From Ricordea florida (taxonomy: Eukaryota > Cnidaria > Anthozoa > Corallimorpharia > Ricordeidae), in NCBI GenBank assembly GCA_949710005.1, contig OX453276.1, positions 17,740,449 through 17,804,448 on the forward strand: DNA of 64,000 nucleotides, read 5' to 3'. The translations under genes and the position numbers were made by a program. Shown piece by piece: positions 11,701 through 22,780 of the stretch (position 1 is its first letter; each line of letters begins with the position of its first letter). The notes under the pieces are model-generated. The model saw only the letters and a list, made by a program, of their open reading frames with translations, made no database searches and had not been told where the DNA came from.

Positions 11701-13494
11701 TAAATTTCTGGATCTCAGAGAAAGGAACTAGATCTCCAATTATTCCTAACACCTGTCTGCGAGTGCTCCAGGTAGTGGCATTTAGGAAAGTCTCCGCTAA
11801 GGCCTCAAGATATTTTCTGTTAGCTGACTGTGAGATTCCTAGGGACTTTTCGACACTTTGCAACGAATGAATAGCATCCCAAATACCACCAGCATCTCCA
11901 GGCGCAATAACTTCCAACGCAGACACAATTACGTTCGTTGCTTTATCAACACAATGTTTTTTACTGCGGCTGGTCAAATCTTCCCAGCGCTTTTTGGCCT
12001 GACCAATTGGCTCTGCACCACCACATGCATCTATGAATTCATTAAGTTTTTTCAGTCTCAGTCTATTATCAGCTGCATTTGTCGACTCATTGCTGCTGGA
12101 TCCTTCATCTGATAGAATAGCTGTAGTATCCACTGAAACGTCTTTGTTGATGTGATTATTGCTGCTTGAAGCTGTTATAGAATCAGTGGTGCTGCTTGCT
12201 TCGTCTGACACATTGGAATCTTTTGCAAAGGACATCTTACTAAGCAAATCTCCCAGGATATCAACAGCGCTTTCGTCCTCGTGAATCTCCTAAAACAAAA
12301 CGCCGATACTATAAGCAAACCTGAATGAATAAATATTTATGGAGCTGCAACCAACCAACCCACCCAACTCACTGCTTTACTAGTGCATGAGGGAATCGAA
12401 CAGCAAGACTAAAATAAATGAAAGTATAAACAAATGAAAAATGAAGGTTACTATATATACGCACTTGGATTATTTCGGCGTTCTCAAATGTAGCTGCTTG
12501 TACATTTTGGGCATCCTGCCTTACATCCACCGTCAGAGCCGTATTTACCTGATCATCAGCTCTCAGGGAATAGGGGGAAGGGAGGAGATTTGGGGGAAGG
12601 GTGGGAGGGAGGGAAGTTATCAACGTATCGGAGCGCGAATCCATCTCTGCTTTTAGCTGTGTACGACACCGTCTACATATGGCTGAAGGAAAAAAAGGAA
12701 ACAGACCATATAGTAAATGCATAATGCAAGATAAAAGTGAACATGATTAAGACCATCGGTGTTGCCAGCATAATTGACTTCACAGGAAATTTATCTGACT
12801 GGTCATATTTAGACAAAGGAAACAAGGTTGTCCTTACAAGCAAGGAAATAAAATAACTAAAATATCTGGATAAAATATCAAGTGGGATACTAACGCGAGC
12901 CAACAGGAATAAAGCACTTTGTAAGTTTGTATAGTTCCTCAGACTGAGTAGATGTTATACCACGGTCCCCTTTATATTGTTTGTACTTGTGATTGCACCA
13001 TCCAACAGGACTCAGGCACATCCTCTTGCAAGTGCGCCATCTCGTACCATACATGTCCCGATGATGTGGACATACGGTAATGTTTAGATTGACTGAGGTG
13101 ACTTCAAATAAACCTTGGAAAGGAAATGTATTTTGATCTGAATATCCGCACAATAAAGCGCGGCATTCTTCACTCGCAATCAAACACACAAAATCGCAAG
13201 TTTACTGATGATAAGTGCTAAATTATACTAATTCCATCAAATAATACTAAACGTTGCACACTTTCAGTTCTTATACCAAACTAATCCGTTTTGTATGTTG
13301 GCATTCTTACCTGCTCGAACTAATAGTAGTTGTGCCTCAGTCTTTAGATTTCTGTCTCTTACATTCAATAAATTGAGGTGCCCTTTGATCTCGCGTTGAC
13401 AATCTTCAATTGCCAGACACGACTGGTCTTCTGGATAGTCTCTACTTGACCCACACTGACCGCCAACAAACCGCGAGAACCCACGAGAAGCCAT
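8768..13494 (-). CDS. Six-exon transposase-like gene with zinc fingers, about 1,240 aa, family not assigned
   Basis: Exons read on - as 13494-13311, 13204-12895, 12682-12465, 12289-11180, 10974-9975 and 9681-8768. All five introns are short (106-293 bp) and GT..AG. Exon 1 starts MASRGFSRF. Exons 2-3 form a Cys/His-rich module (CPHHRD, CKRMC, WCNHK, ICRRC). Exon 4 is Ser/Thr-rich and then helical. Exon 5 has RNase-H-like acidic motifs ITQDWAMKF, YRQDNAGCYH and FSDPQGGKGVCDRKAA, candidate catalytic D residues. Exon 6 has a C2H2 finger (CPVDGCVKNYQRYSSLEYHLGYGKC with variant spacing). Junctions 2/3 to 5/6 keep frame. Junction 1/2 does not: the exon lengths leave one extra base, so a frameshift near 13,174 or another acceptor is possible. 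Its place inside perfect TIRs argues that it is the transposase. Transposase function is inferred. Confidence 0.75.
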
Positions 13495-13808
13495 CTGAAC
13501 ATTACATCTTTAGCTAAGTGACTAAGAAGCAAATCTACAGAACTGTAAGACTGATGACACGGATTACAACTTAACAGAACTGTGACTCGGTGTGAACTGC
13601 ACGTCTCCACGTGCACAGTGCGGTTTTCAGGTTTCAAGTACACGGTCGCTAGGTACTCAGGTTTCGAGTACACTTATCTAATAAAAGGTTTTCTTCAAGA
13701 TTAAAATATATTTTCAAAGCGATAATATAATAAAAAAGAAAGGATTTATCAAAGAAAAATAAACATTTGTAAACCAAATACAAATATGACTTTATTGACA
13801 AAGTGTAG

Positions 13809-13909
13809 GATTCCTGTGTGTCACGCAAGGAACTTTGTTGTTGACATACACTCCATTAAATCCGGATGATCGTTGACCTAACGCTTTGTTTAGAGGTCAA
13901 ATTTCCCTT
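13809..13909 (-). repeat. Right TIR (101 bp) of unassigned transposon
   Basis: Perfect inverted partner of 8646-8746. It lies about 315 bp upstream of the transposase start codon, so the promoter is probably in or near this end (inference). Confidence 0.95.
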
Positions 13910-13913
13910 ATAT

Positions 13914-15836
13914 GCCAACAGCATATAATGAGGAACTTCATCAGCAAAAATCGTCCAAGGAAAATATGAGAAGATTTCATAAAGCATCAAAATTTACAAT
14001 TTATCAGTGCCATGTCTGTCATGAAGCCTGGCCTTTGAAAACAAAACCAAAGAATTCTGCAAATTACATTTGCTCTTGATGTGTGTGACAAAAGTGTTCC
14101 CAAAAAATTTTCAGCCAATAACTCTACGATACCTTCTCCAGTTCCTAAGGAGTTACAAGGCTTGACACAATTTGAAGAAATGCTCATTGCAAGAGCATTT
14201 CCTGTTATGCATGTATACAAAAAACCAAGGGGTGGTCAAAGAGCATATAAATGCCATATGCTTACTTTGCCTCAGGATGTACAACAACTTGCAGAAATAC
14301 TTCCTAGGTGTCCAAAAGATTTGCCTGTGATTATTTTTACTGTTAATGGTAAAGATAACAATTTTTCTTTGGATTTTGTAGTGAGGCGCAAAAAAGTGGA
14401 AGAGGCACTTTATTGCTTAACTGGTAAAAATGCAAATGAGGAATCAAACAATCCTTTGTACAAAAATGTGAAGATAGATAGGGAAACCCTTGCTAATTTA
14501 CCAGAAAATGACATCCTTTCAGATGTTATGAGAGTAGAGGGTGAAGAAAAATCAAATGAAAATGAAGATGTGGATATTGACACTGGACCAGTTCATTTTG
14601 AAGATGATGAGAAAGTTTATAATGCAGAAACTGAAATGAATAGCTTTGTTCCAACCAACATTGACTCCAAAAATGAAAAAGAAATTATTAATGAACAATT
14701 TCTTCATGTTCCACAATCATTCAATTGGGATATTGGTGATGAGCCATTGAATGAATTTAGTTGTCAATTCTTAGCATCAATGGCTTTTCCAACTTTATTT
14801 CCGGATGGAAAAGGTGGTCCAACCAATAATGCAGTTTTTTCTGATACTTTGACCAATACATCTCAGTCAATTGCAGCTAAACTTCAGAAAAAATAGATGG
14901 AAAATGGGTCTATAGATTTGCATCACATCCCAGATATGCTTACTGGGCCTACAATATTTTATATCGAAGAAGAATTCTTCAACAGGGAAACTTTTTTCTC
15001 ACGTAAAACCCATCAGAAGCTAATCTTACACTTAGTGACTTGAAAGAAATGTTGCACAATCAGTCATATAATTCACTCATGTCAAAAGTATTGTATTACG
15101 CTAAAAATGTTTCTGGAACTAATACTTGTTGAAATTGTGCAAAAGATGATTTAAAGTCAATCTTAACTCAAGTTGGAGCTCCAACAATTTTCTGGACTTT
15201 ATCCTGTGCTGACTTTCACTGGCCTGAATTTCATAACCTCTTTAGCAACAATGGTGAAATATTAGATTCAGAAAGACGAAAAAATGTCATTTATAACCCA
15301 CATCTGCTTGACTGGTTTTTTACTGAACGCACAGAGCAGTTTGTGAAATATTGGCTTAAAAATACACTTGGTGCAAAATGGTACTGGTTTAGGTATGAAT
15401 ATGCTGTACAGTGTGGTTCAATTCATTGCCATGGAGTAGCAAAACGTAAGTCTGATCCCAATTTGTGTGAGCTATCTCAAGTAGCACTCCAAGGGCATCT
15501 TGCTGCTCAGTCACTTTCCAAACACCAATTGTCACCTGAAATATTGCTGAAGAAGCAACAGAAGGTTTCACAAGGACTTGAAGCAGAAAGACCTATTTGC
15601 AACTATGTAGATTTTCTTATGTCAACTAAAAATCCCTGTAATGCTGATAATTGGGTGAAACCTTCAGTTCATCCTTGTAAAAGGCAGTTTGAGGAAATCC
15701 AAAGCAATGAATGGGATAAAGATTATGAAGACCTGTTGAATTCAGTACAAAGGCATACACAATGTTCTACCGCATACTGTTTACGTAGCAGAGGTCAAGA
15801 TAACAAAGTTTCTTGTAGGTTTAATTTCCCTAAATA
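13914..15836 (+). pseudogene. Helitron protein, N-terminal (DUF6570-like) and Rep-upstream region, broken
   Basis: From 13,914 the frame reads RRFHKASKFTIYQCHVCHEAW with paired cysteines, then from 14,081 a long open stretch (271 codons) with IPSPVPKELQGLTQFEEML and ARAFPVMHVYKKPRGGQRA, typical of the DUF6570-type region of Helitron proteins. FPTLFPDGKGGPTNN follows near 14,790. A stop at about 14,894 and frame changes break the next part, which resumes at 15,343-15,837 (HCHGVAKRKSDPN, STAYCLRS, CRFNFPK). The family protein is one continuous chain, so this is a pseudogene. A retroelement fragment begins right at the CRFNFP motif. Confidence 0.82.
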
Positions 15837-15837
15837 A

Positions 15838-16570
15838 TGTTGTGAAAAAACACACTTGGAACATACAACGAGCACATAATTACCACCGTCTCTGCATGTA
15901 TGAAACGCCTTGGCCAGATCAACCAGGTGAAACATGCCTTTGACCAATGTACATTGATTATAATTATTAATTCCTTAGTTTTCAGCAAACTTTTTTACTG
16001 TTCTAATGTATGGAGCAACACAACTGAACATAATCTTGATAAACTCCAAGCGGTTCAGAACTTTGCGTGTCGCATCATTAGCGGAGCCAGAAAATTCGAT
16101 CATATTACACCGATACTGAAGCGTTTACAATGGCTTCCAGTCAGAGACCAACTTTACTATCATCAAGCAATCATGTGCTTTAAGTGCATGACAGGGAGTG
16201 CCCCAGGTTACTTGACTGAGCAGTTCATTAAACGCTCCGACGTGTCAAAGCGCTCAACTAGAAACGCACAAGCTCTTGATATCCCACTATTCAGATCTGC
16301 CAGTGGACAGAAAACCTTTTATTATCAGATTGTTAGTCTTTGGAACTCTCTGACACCCAAACTTAAACTTTGCCAATCTCAGAGAGAATTTAAACAATCC
16401 TTGATACGTCTACTTTTAATGGAATTCTTACGTTAATTAACTTTAATTTTTATTATATTCATAGTATATTTATAATATGTATTTATAGGTTTAAGTATAT
16501 GTATTTATTTGACTCTGAAAAGCCTCATCAGGGAAGGGTTAATAAAATTTGTATGTATGTATGTATGTAA
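15838..16570 (+). mobile_element. 5'-truncated L2/CR1-like non-LTR retrotransposon inside the Helitron
   Basis: The ORF at 15,900-16,436 is the C-terminal part of a non-LTR RT protein. It has LDKLQAVQNFACRIISG, DHITPILKRLQWLPVRDQ and WNSLTPKLK, typical of the region after the RT core. A 3' UTR with GGGTTAATAAAATTTG follows and the element ends in a TATG microsatellite (16,550-16,569). The Helitron frame stops at CRFNFP on the left and resumes with DENFKFKDG on the right, so the insertion is well bracketed. No clear target-site duplication. Confidence 0.85.
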
Positions 16571-16571
16571 G

Positions 16572-18235
16572 ATGAAAACTTCAAATTCAAAGATGGTGTA
16601 CAACACTACAAAGTGAAAGTTGTAACAAAACGAAATGATCCACGTCTGAACAACAACCAGCAAATTCAGCTGTAAGGATGGCGAACAAACTGTGATATTC
16701 AAGTGATCATAGACTACCATTCATGCATGGAGTACATAGCAAAATATGCATCTAAGGCTGAGAAAATATCATCCATTGCAAGAGAAGCATTTCAATCAGT
16801 GCTTTGAGAGTCCTCACACCAAAATGATACAAACAGAGCTTTAAGGACAATAATGATGAGGGCTGTTGGGCAAAGAGATATGAGCATACAAGAAGTGATG
16901 CATCAAATACTTTCCATCAAACTTGTAAGTTCTACATTTGAAGTAATAACAGCATCTCTTGATGGCCCCCGTAAAGTAAACTTGTCAAAAGATGGCACTT
17001 TGTGCACAGAGACTTCATTGCTTGACTCCTATGCACAAAGAAATGTTTATGAAAAAAGATTTCCAGGGATTTCTGAATGCAATTTCATAGAGTTTGCCTC
17101 CAATTACTGTCAAGCTAAAACAGGCATTAAAGAAAAGAACTTCTCCTGTTGTCATTAAGGCTTACCCAAACTATTCCTCATGTCTAAAAGGACCTTCTTA
17201 TGGTTTATACTGTAGATACCAATTAAGATATAAACCATGGCACCATTCAGTTAACAATACTTGGGACAACAAAGAAGGAAGTGATTCAGTTTACATTGAC
17301 CAATGGCATTCTTTTTTGGAAACACCATTAGCATACAGTAGTGAAAGGGTTAATTATCTATGAATTTTCTGTTATTGGTCAAAAGATGTTTGGCTGGATT
17401 AATAGGCGCTGTAAGGAGACAACTGGTCGTCTCACTGTTCCATTTGGAGGGATGGGCATAATATTGGTTGGAGACATAGGTCAATTACCTTCGATTAGTG
17501 ATCAGGTTATATATCACACAAGGCCAAAAACTGATATTTCATTAGAAGGGTATTGCATGTATCGCAAATTCAAAACAGTTGCAAAAATTGGAGAGAAATG
17601 AACGAGCAAAGGGTGCAGACCTTCCACAGCAACAATTTAGAAATCTTCAGATGCGAGCAAGAGATCGCAATTCCAATCTTCAAGAGTGGAATTTACTTTT
17701 GTCTAGAGCACCTCAAAATGTAGAATGATAACATAGCTGATTTTCAAGAATCTGCTGTACGATTATCATTTGGAAATGAGAAGGTTGCAAAAGACAACTT
17801 TGCTAGATTGAAACAACTTGGAGAAAAAAGTTTTGAAATCAAACCACACCACAGCAGTCCTAAAGCAAAACTACGCACTGCAAAAGAAATGGGTCGCTTA
17901 CAACCAACTATATATTTGTCCAAGGAAGCTACGGTCATGTTAACACGCAACCTTTGGACTAAAGCAGGACTTTGCAATGGTGCAATGGGCACTGTTCGCC
18001 ACATAATTTTCCCCAAGAATTATAAACCTCCAATACTACCAATTGCCATTATTGTACAGTTTGATAAGAACGATTACATAGGACCAAGCCTTTGCAAACA
18101 TTTACCAAACTGTGTTCCTATCTATCCAGTAACAAGTGTTTCAAATGACAGCCTTGATAACTATTCATAAAGCTCAAGGACTCACCCTTAAAAATTGCTG
18201 GATTGATGTAGGTCCTTCTGAGAAGGTAGCAGGTC
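16572..18235 (+). pseudogene. Helitron Rep/PIF1-type helicase, C-terminal part, broken
   Basis: After the insertion the Rep region continues (VVTKRNDPRLNNNQQIQL, then GWRTNCDIQVIIDYH) with an in-frame stop. It then runs through EYIAKYASKAEK and the 16,853-17,158 stretch. Helicase motifs follow: LIIYEFSVIGQ (motif II, with Tyr where Asp is expected), GDIGQLPSI (motif III), and a late ITIHKAQGLTL motif near 18,160. The segment that should carry the Walker A GTGKS motif is missing: FLETPLAYSSERV runs straight into motif II at about 17,340. Stops at 17,600 and 17,725 and several frame changes confirm it is dead. Confidence 0.82.
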
Positions 18236-18760
18236 TGACATGTTCCTTTATCAAGAGTCCGCCGGCTATCAAACCTTGTTATTGAACCTATGAGCTTTGA
18301 TAGACTTCATTCGATAAAAAAAAACTTCAAATTACAAGTACAGATTGGTAGAAGAAGCCAGGTTGAAAGCATTAGCCAAACAAACTGTTAATAATTACAG
18401 AAAGACATGCAATGAAATGTAATAAAACATTTCACGTGAGTCAAAGTCTAGCTTACTTCCAACACATACAGTACCTCTTGCAAAAGACAACAACTACAGT
18501 GTGCATTGTGTAAATTATAAAATGAGCAGACTCGCTTACTGTGATCTTGCAGCATTTACTTCAGCTGTTTCAATGGAGATGTCAAAACAAAACAAAAAAC
18601 TACAATGTCCACCTTAGGCATTTCCAGGATAATTCACATGGTGAAAAGAAACATACATTTCCTAAAACTTCATGTATTTCATTGCTTGCAAAAATATGCT
18701 ACTTAATAACAAGGAATATCAAGTACTTAGTTGTATACATACTTAAAAGTTACTTTATGA
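18236..18760 (+). other. Helitron 3' portion between helicase and RPA-like gene
   Basis: No intact ORF. A short frame (LAYCDLAAFTSAVSMEMSKQ, near 18,530) may be the first exon of the RPA-like gene, because its continuation with SPSKKMKFGATPTSPPSS appears at about 19,530 on the other side of the inserted 716-bp element. This is inference. Confidence 0.4.
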
Positions 18761-19476
18761 CAGTGCTCGAAATTAGAAAAAAATCCAGGTTGTCCTTGTG
18801 GCAAATGCCGGACAACCTGGCCTCTGACTTTGGTTGCCCTGATAAGGACTTGGTTGCCCTTAACATGTTCTATGATTTTTGCCTAGTTATAGGGTTTGAC
18901 CAGAGAAAAAGTACCCTTATCAGTATGCCTCTGTTTTCATAGTTCTCAAAGAGCTGTGAATAATAAATATTTAATATTTCAAACAAAGTATAACCCACCC
19001 ATTTACTTCATTTTAAAGCTGACAATTATTACTCTTACCTCAAAATCGTCGCTTGAAAGATCTGTAAGTACTGATCCCAATATGCCCAGAAAAGACTAAA
19101 GACGCGTGCGCCAAAATATTTCGAGGAGGTCTGGGTTTGATGACAACACGTCAAGCTTATCGTGGCTCATTGAATCAAACGAAAAAACGGTTACAACCTT
19201 CCATTTCCTTTGTTTTACAAATTGTCATGGATCCTCATCCATCTATCAGTATCAAGAGATAAATCTCGCATTTAGAGCTGTTTTCTTGTCTCAAGTTTAT
19301 GGCTTCTGTTCCTTATTCTGTTACGCATCACAGTAATGTAAGTACTTCAATTTTTTCCTGGGTTGTCCGGCGAACTCTTCTCGGGCAACTAGCCCTTTAT
19401 TTTTCCTAAAAAATGGTTGCCCGAACGAAGTTTTAGTTGTCTCGAGCAACTGGGCAACCACTAATTTCGAGCACTG
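18761..19476. mobile_element. 716-bp TIR element (hAT-like termini) with 6-bp TSD
   Basis: The ends CAGTGCTCGAAATTAG (18,761-18,776) and CTAATTTCGAGCACTG (19,461-19,476) are perfect inverted repeats. TTATGA flanks both sides (18,755-18,760 and 19,477-19,482). Subterminal regions have several inverted GGTTGCCC / GGGCAACC-type motifs. No transposase is encoded, so it is non-autonomous. CAGTG ends suggest hAT, but hAT normally gives an 8-bp duplication, so the superfamily is open. Confidence 0.85.
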
Positions 19477-19720
19477 TTATGAATTTTCATTTCACAGCAA
19501 ACACATTGTATTCTTCACTGTCAACCTCACCCTCAAAAAAAATGAAATTTGGTGCTACACCAACAAGCCCACCATCTTCGCCGACTGCTTTAACATCAGA
19601 CACCCTCTAACCTACCTGTTTTAGTCTGTCTAAAACAGTCATGTCTTTATTGAAAATTACCTTTGCTGTTCTTATTTTATTAAAAAAAACTAACCTTTTG
19701 ACCTTTTTCTTCAACAGTGC

Positions 19721-20772
19721 TAAAGGGGTACATACAAATGGTGCATGATTTAAAGAGTATGACCAATAGCTCAAACAGTTCAACATTAACTTCCAAGTTG
19801 GCAAAAATGACAGTAAAACTTTCAGAGTCATGGTCAACAAGAGTGACACCTCAAGATGTCGACTACTTATAGACAAGTTCAACTCTGAACAAGCACTTCA
19901 GCTTTCAAACCTGAGAAGTGTGGCAAGTGAAACAATATTTATAAACCAAACAGCAACCACAAAAGATCTCCCAACTCATTTGACCCCATTTCCATTTCAG
20001 CCTATACCTACTTCTACAACAACAGAGATAAGCAATATCTTAGATAAGCACACCTCAAGAACATTTGACGTCTCAGGATCATTGTGTTGGCTTGGTGCTG
20101 AGTCCCTTACTCCAAAAGAATCCAAAAGAGGAGAGAAAAGAGTGTGTGATGCAAGGACAACAGACAGTACAGCATGCATTGACATATCCATATGGGAGCA
20201 AAACATAGAACAGATACAGGAAGGTCAGTTTTACAACCTCATGCATTGCAGATTGAAACACTTGAAAAAGCTGTCAACCACAGTCATTACCACTGCTGAA
20301 AAGCAAGACCTTACATCTGCTAAAGACCATCACAAAACACAAAACATTTTGTGTTGTTCAGATATCTTACACGTCCATGTAAACATCTATCCTGTGTGCA
20401 ACAGTAAGGATTGTAAGAAGAAGGTACCTCCATATCCCGGATCGAAAGTCGTCCAGTGTCATGCTTGCAACAAAAACTGCTATAATAAGAAGTCAATGCT
20501 ACCTTTCAACTTGAAAAAGACAAAAAGCAAACTACTGTCACAGCTTTTGCTACAACCTTGAGCTCCTTCTTAGATGAGGATGTCTATTAGTATAAAGACA
20601 ACGAGAAAGCACTTACAGAAAAGCTGTTGTTGCTTGAAAACGGTGACTTTCACCTCTCCACAACTGGAAGACTGATCACCAGCATAACAAAACATACTGC
20701 ATCAAATGACACCTCCAAAGGCAACAACATAAAAAAGGCCAAGATAATTACAGCCAGTAACAAGTTCTCATG
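19721..20772 (+). pseudogene. Helitron-borne RPA-like (OB-fold) single-strand-binding protein
   Basis: An acceptor-like TTTCTTCAACAG precedes a frame starting LKGYIQMVHDLKSMTNSS. The main open stretch is 19,830-20,561. It has an OB-fold-like segment (KRVCDARTTDSTACIDISIWEQ with IEQIQEGQFYNL) and a zinc-ribbon-like part (CNSKDCKKK, then CHACNKNC). A frameshift near 20,490 moves the rest (LSSFLDEDVY, EKALTEKLLLLE) to another frame that ends at 20,772. RPA1-like proteins bind ssDNA, and such genes ride on animal Helitrons, matching its place after the helicase. The frameshifts near 19,780 and 20,490 make it a pseudogene. Confidence 0.75.
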
Positions 20773-20775
20773 AAC

Positions 20776-22780
20776 ACTGAAAACAACAACGCTTAAAAAT
20801 CATAAATGACGAACAAACAGTATCACGATCCTGATAAAAAGAGCAAGAAACAATAATTACACATACCAAGAGAAAGATAAAGAAACACTAATTACACATC
20901 CTGATAAAAAAAGACACTTCAACCTTTTCAACATCAAAGGACAAAAAAGGATTGCTCTTCAAACAGTTGACTTTCACTCAGTGTTTTCAAAATCAATGGT
21001 CGGCCATCACATCCAACGGCAACTTTTCGATTTGCGACGCCAACTTTGCGTTGGCAAGATAATAAAATTAATAAAGCTTTTGATAAAAGAGCAAGGTGTC
21101 CACAAAAGACGTTGTGAGAAAAAACTTGAAATTTCCCTTGGGAATTTTGCGAAAATAGCGCTTGAACCCGCTGTGATACGTCGAAGGTGAACGTCGAGAA
21201 GTTTGGCTCAGTTTCCAGTACAATACAGCCAGCGGTTTCTAACAGTAGGTATGCTGTATAAAATGCTACATTGTGTCTAAGAAAAACAGACATCTGTCTG
21301 GAGTGTACAAGATACAGGAACGAGCTAACAAGTACATTTATGAACAATAAACCGAGCATTAGCTGTGTAGAGATTTATTTGAATCATTATTAAAAGTTCA
21401 ATTTAACTTTGCTTTTTAAAAATTAATATATTAATAAGTAATTAATAAATACTATTACTGTCTTGAAACCAGAGAGATGAAATATTCTGACAAAGTTAGT
21501 AAAAGTATCTAGATTTACCAGTGTTTTAGATGTCTAAAATCTTTTAATTTGTACCTCAAAATACTGGAAAATGACTCTCAGAGTCTTGAAATTCAAAATT
21601 GTCTTGTGTGTGGGGGGGGGGGGGGGCATCTTCGCCTTTGGCGAATAATTCTTCATTTGTTTCTATTTGGTTTTTTGTTTTTAGTCACAGAATTTTTGGT
21701 GGCCACTGTTCACCTTGGTTCTCGTTACATTTTTCATTTGAATTTCTGTGCTAACACTTGTGCTCTTAATTTGAACCCAGACCCCCCTAGAGGGCAAGGC
21801 CCTTTAGGCCTTGCAACTCTTACTCCATTCAGTGCAACTTCTACTTTCAAAAGTTGTGAAAACACTGTCACTGCATCAAAACATTCTGAAAACCTCCATG
21901 CAGAAACACCCTGTTCCTTTTTCATCAATTTTGAACGTCTTCCAAACATACTGAATTTTTTACAAGTGACTTTTCTTAGTCACACACCATAGTTTTCAAC
22001 TCTTTTTTTGCCAGGTGTTTTAACTGCGTCCTTCAGTTATTGTTCTGTTTCATTCCAAAGACATTTTGCATTGCCTTACGTTATTAACCAATTCATGTTG
22101 TCTTTGGAAGGGCCCTTTAATTATCATTCCCTTTTACTGCAAGGACATTTTGTAAGCCTTATATTTAACAAGTTTGTGCTCTTTTTACAGAATATTACAT
22201 TTCGAATACTGTTATACGCAATGTTAACAAATGCTTTCATAACTTTTCATCGTTATAACAAAATTTTTCATAGTTATACCACCTTTCTATTGTTCGTTAG
22301 AAATAAATAATTAAAGATTGTTCTGTTGTTTAACATGCATTCTATTACATTTGCCTTGTTGACTGAACTGAGCATAACATGTTAAACTACCATTGCCCAT
22401 CCTAAACACGATATGTATGAAGATTTCCATTAACCCAAGAAACAAAGTGTCATCATTGACAAAACACAAACACAACAAGGAATTTACACTCACAAACTCT
22501 CAAACGAAAACTACATTTCAAAGGTTCATAACAAATACGTGGACAACCACATGCAGCCTTCATTCAGTTTTTACAAGGTCGGAGGCAGATTTAGTGACAA
22601 CTATGACTAGTTACTTAAAAAGGGAATTGGAAAACTTTCCCTGCTAGGGGGTATGTTGAGCCACGGAGTGGGAGGGGACAGGGAACGAGCGACTCGTATT
22701 GTCTGATAATCATGCCATGGTACATATGGTCCTCGGATGCATCTATTTCTTTATTTATAAGAACATATTTTGCTCATAAA
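20776..22780. other. Non-coding, no gene recognised; G homopolymer at about 21,610-21,627
   Basis: ORFs here (20,934-21,359 on -, 21,549-21,992 on +) have no recognisable domain. A run of about 18 G follows GTGTG, and just after it TTCGCCTTTGGCGAA (21,635-21,649) forms a small perfect palindrome. Repeated short AATTACACAT segments occur near 20,850-20,900. Confidence 0.5.

Larger units (their letters stand above)
8646..13909. mobile_element. 5.26-kb DNA transposon with perfect 101-bp TIRs, superfamily unassigned
   Basis: The bases 8646-8746 are the exact reverse complement of 13809-13909. Between them lies one spliced gene on - that fills most of the element. Identical TIRs and a nearly open coding region suggest recent activity. 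No target-site duplication is apparent: the flanks read ...GAACAG and ATATGCC... The right flank enters a Helitron coding sequence in mid-protein, while the left flank is unrelated. So one flank was probably rearranged after insertion, or the element moved as part of a larger event. Confidence 0.85.
13910..20775 (+). mobile_element. Decayed Helitron with Rep/helicase and RPA-like genes
   Basis: Coding remnants occur in Helitron order: a DUF6570-like N-terminal region, Rep, PIF1-type helicase, then a separate RPA/OB-fold gene. Animal Helitrons often carry such RPA-like genes. The body is interrupted by a non-LTR 3' fragment (about 15,838-16,570) and a 716-bp TIR element (18,761-19,476), and it is cut on the left by the 5.26-kb transposon. 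I could not identify the 5' TC end or the 3' hairpin-CTRR end, so the outer limits are approximate. Confidence 0.8.

Noticed and set aside
20934..21359. 141-codon ORF on -
   Set aside because: No recognisable domain, low-complexity hydrophobic composition, and it lies beside Helitron debris.
21549..21992. 147-codon ORF on + with a poly-Gly start
   Set aside because: The glycines come from a G homopolymer. No domain or family motif is visible downstream.
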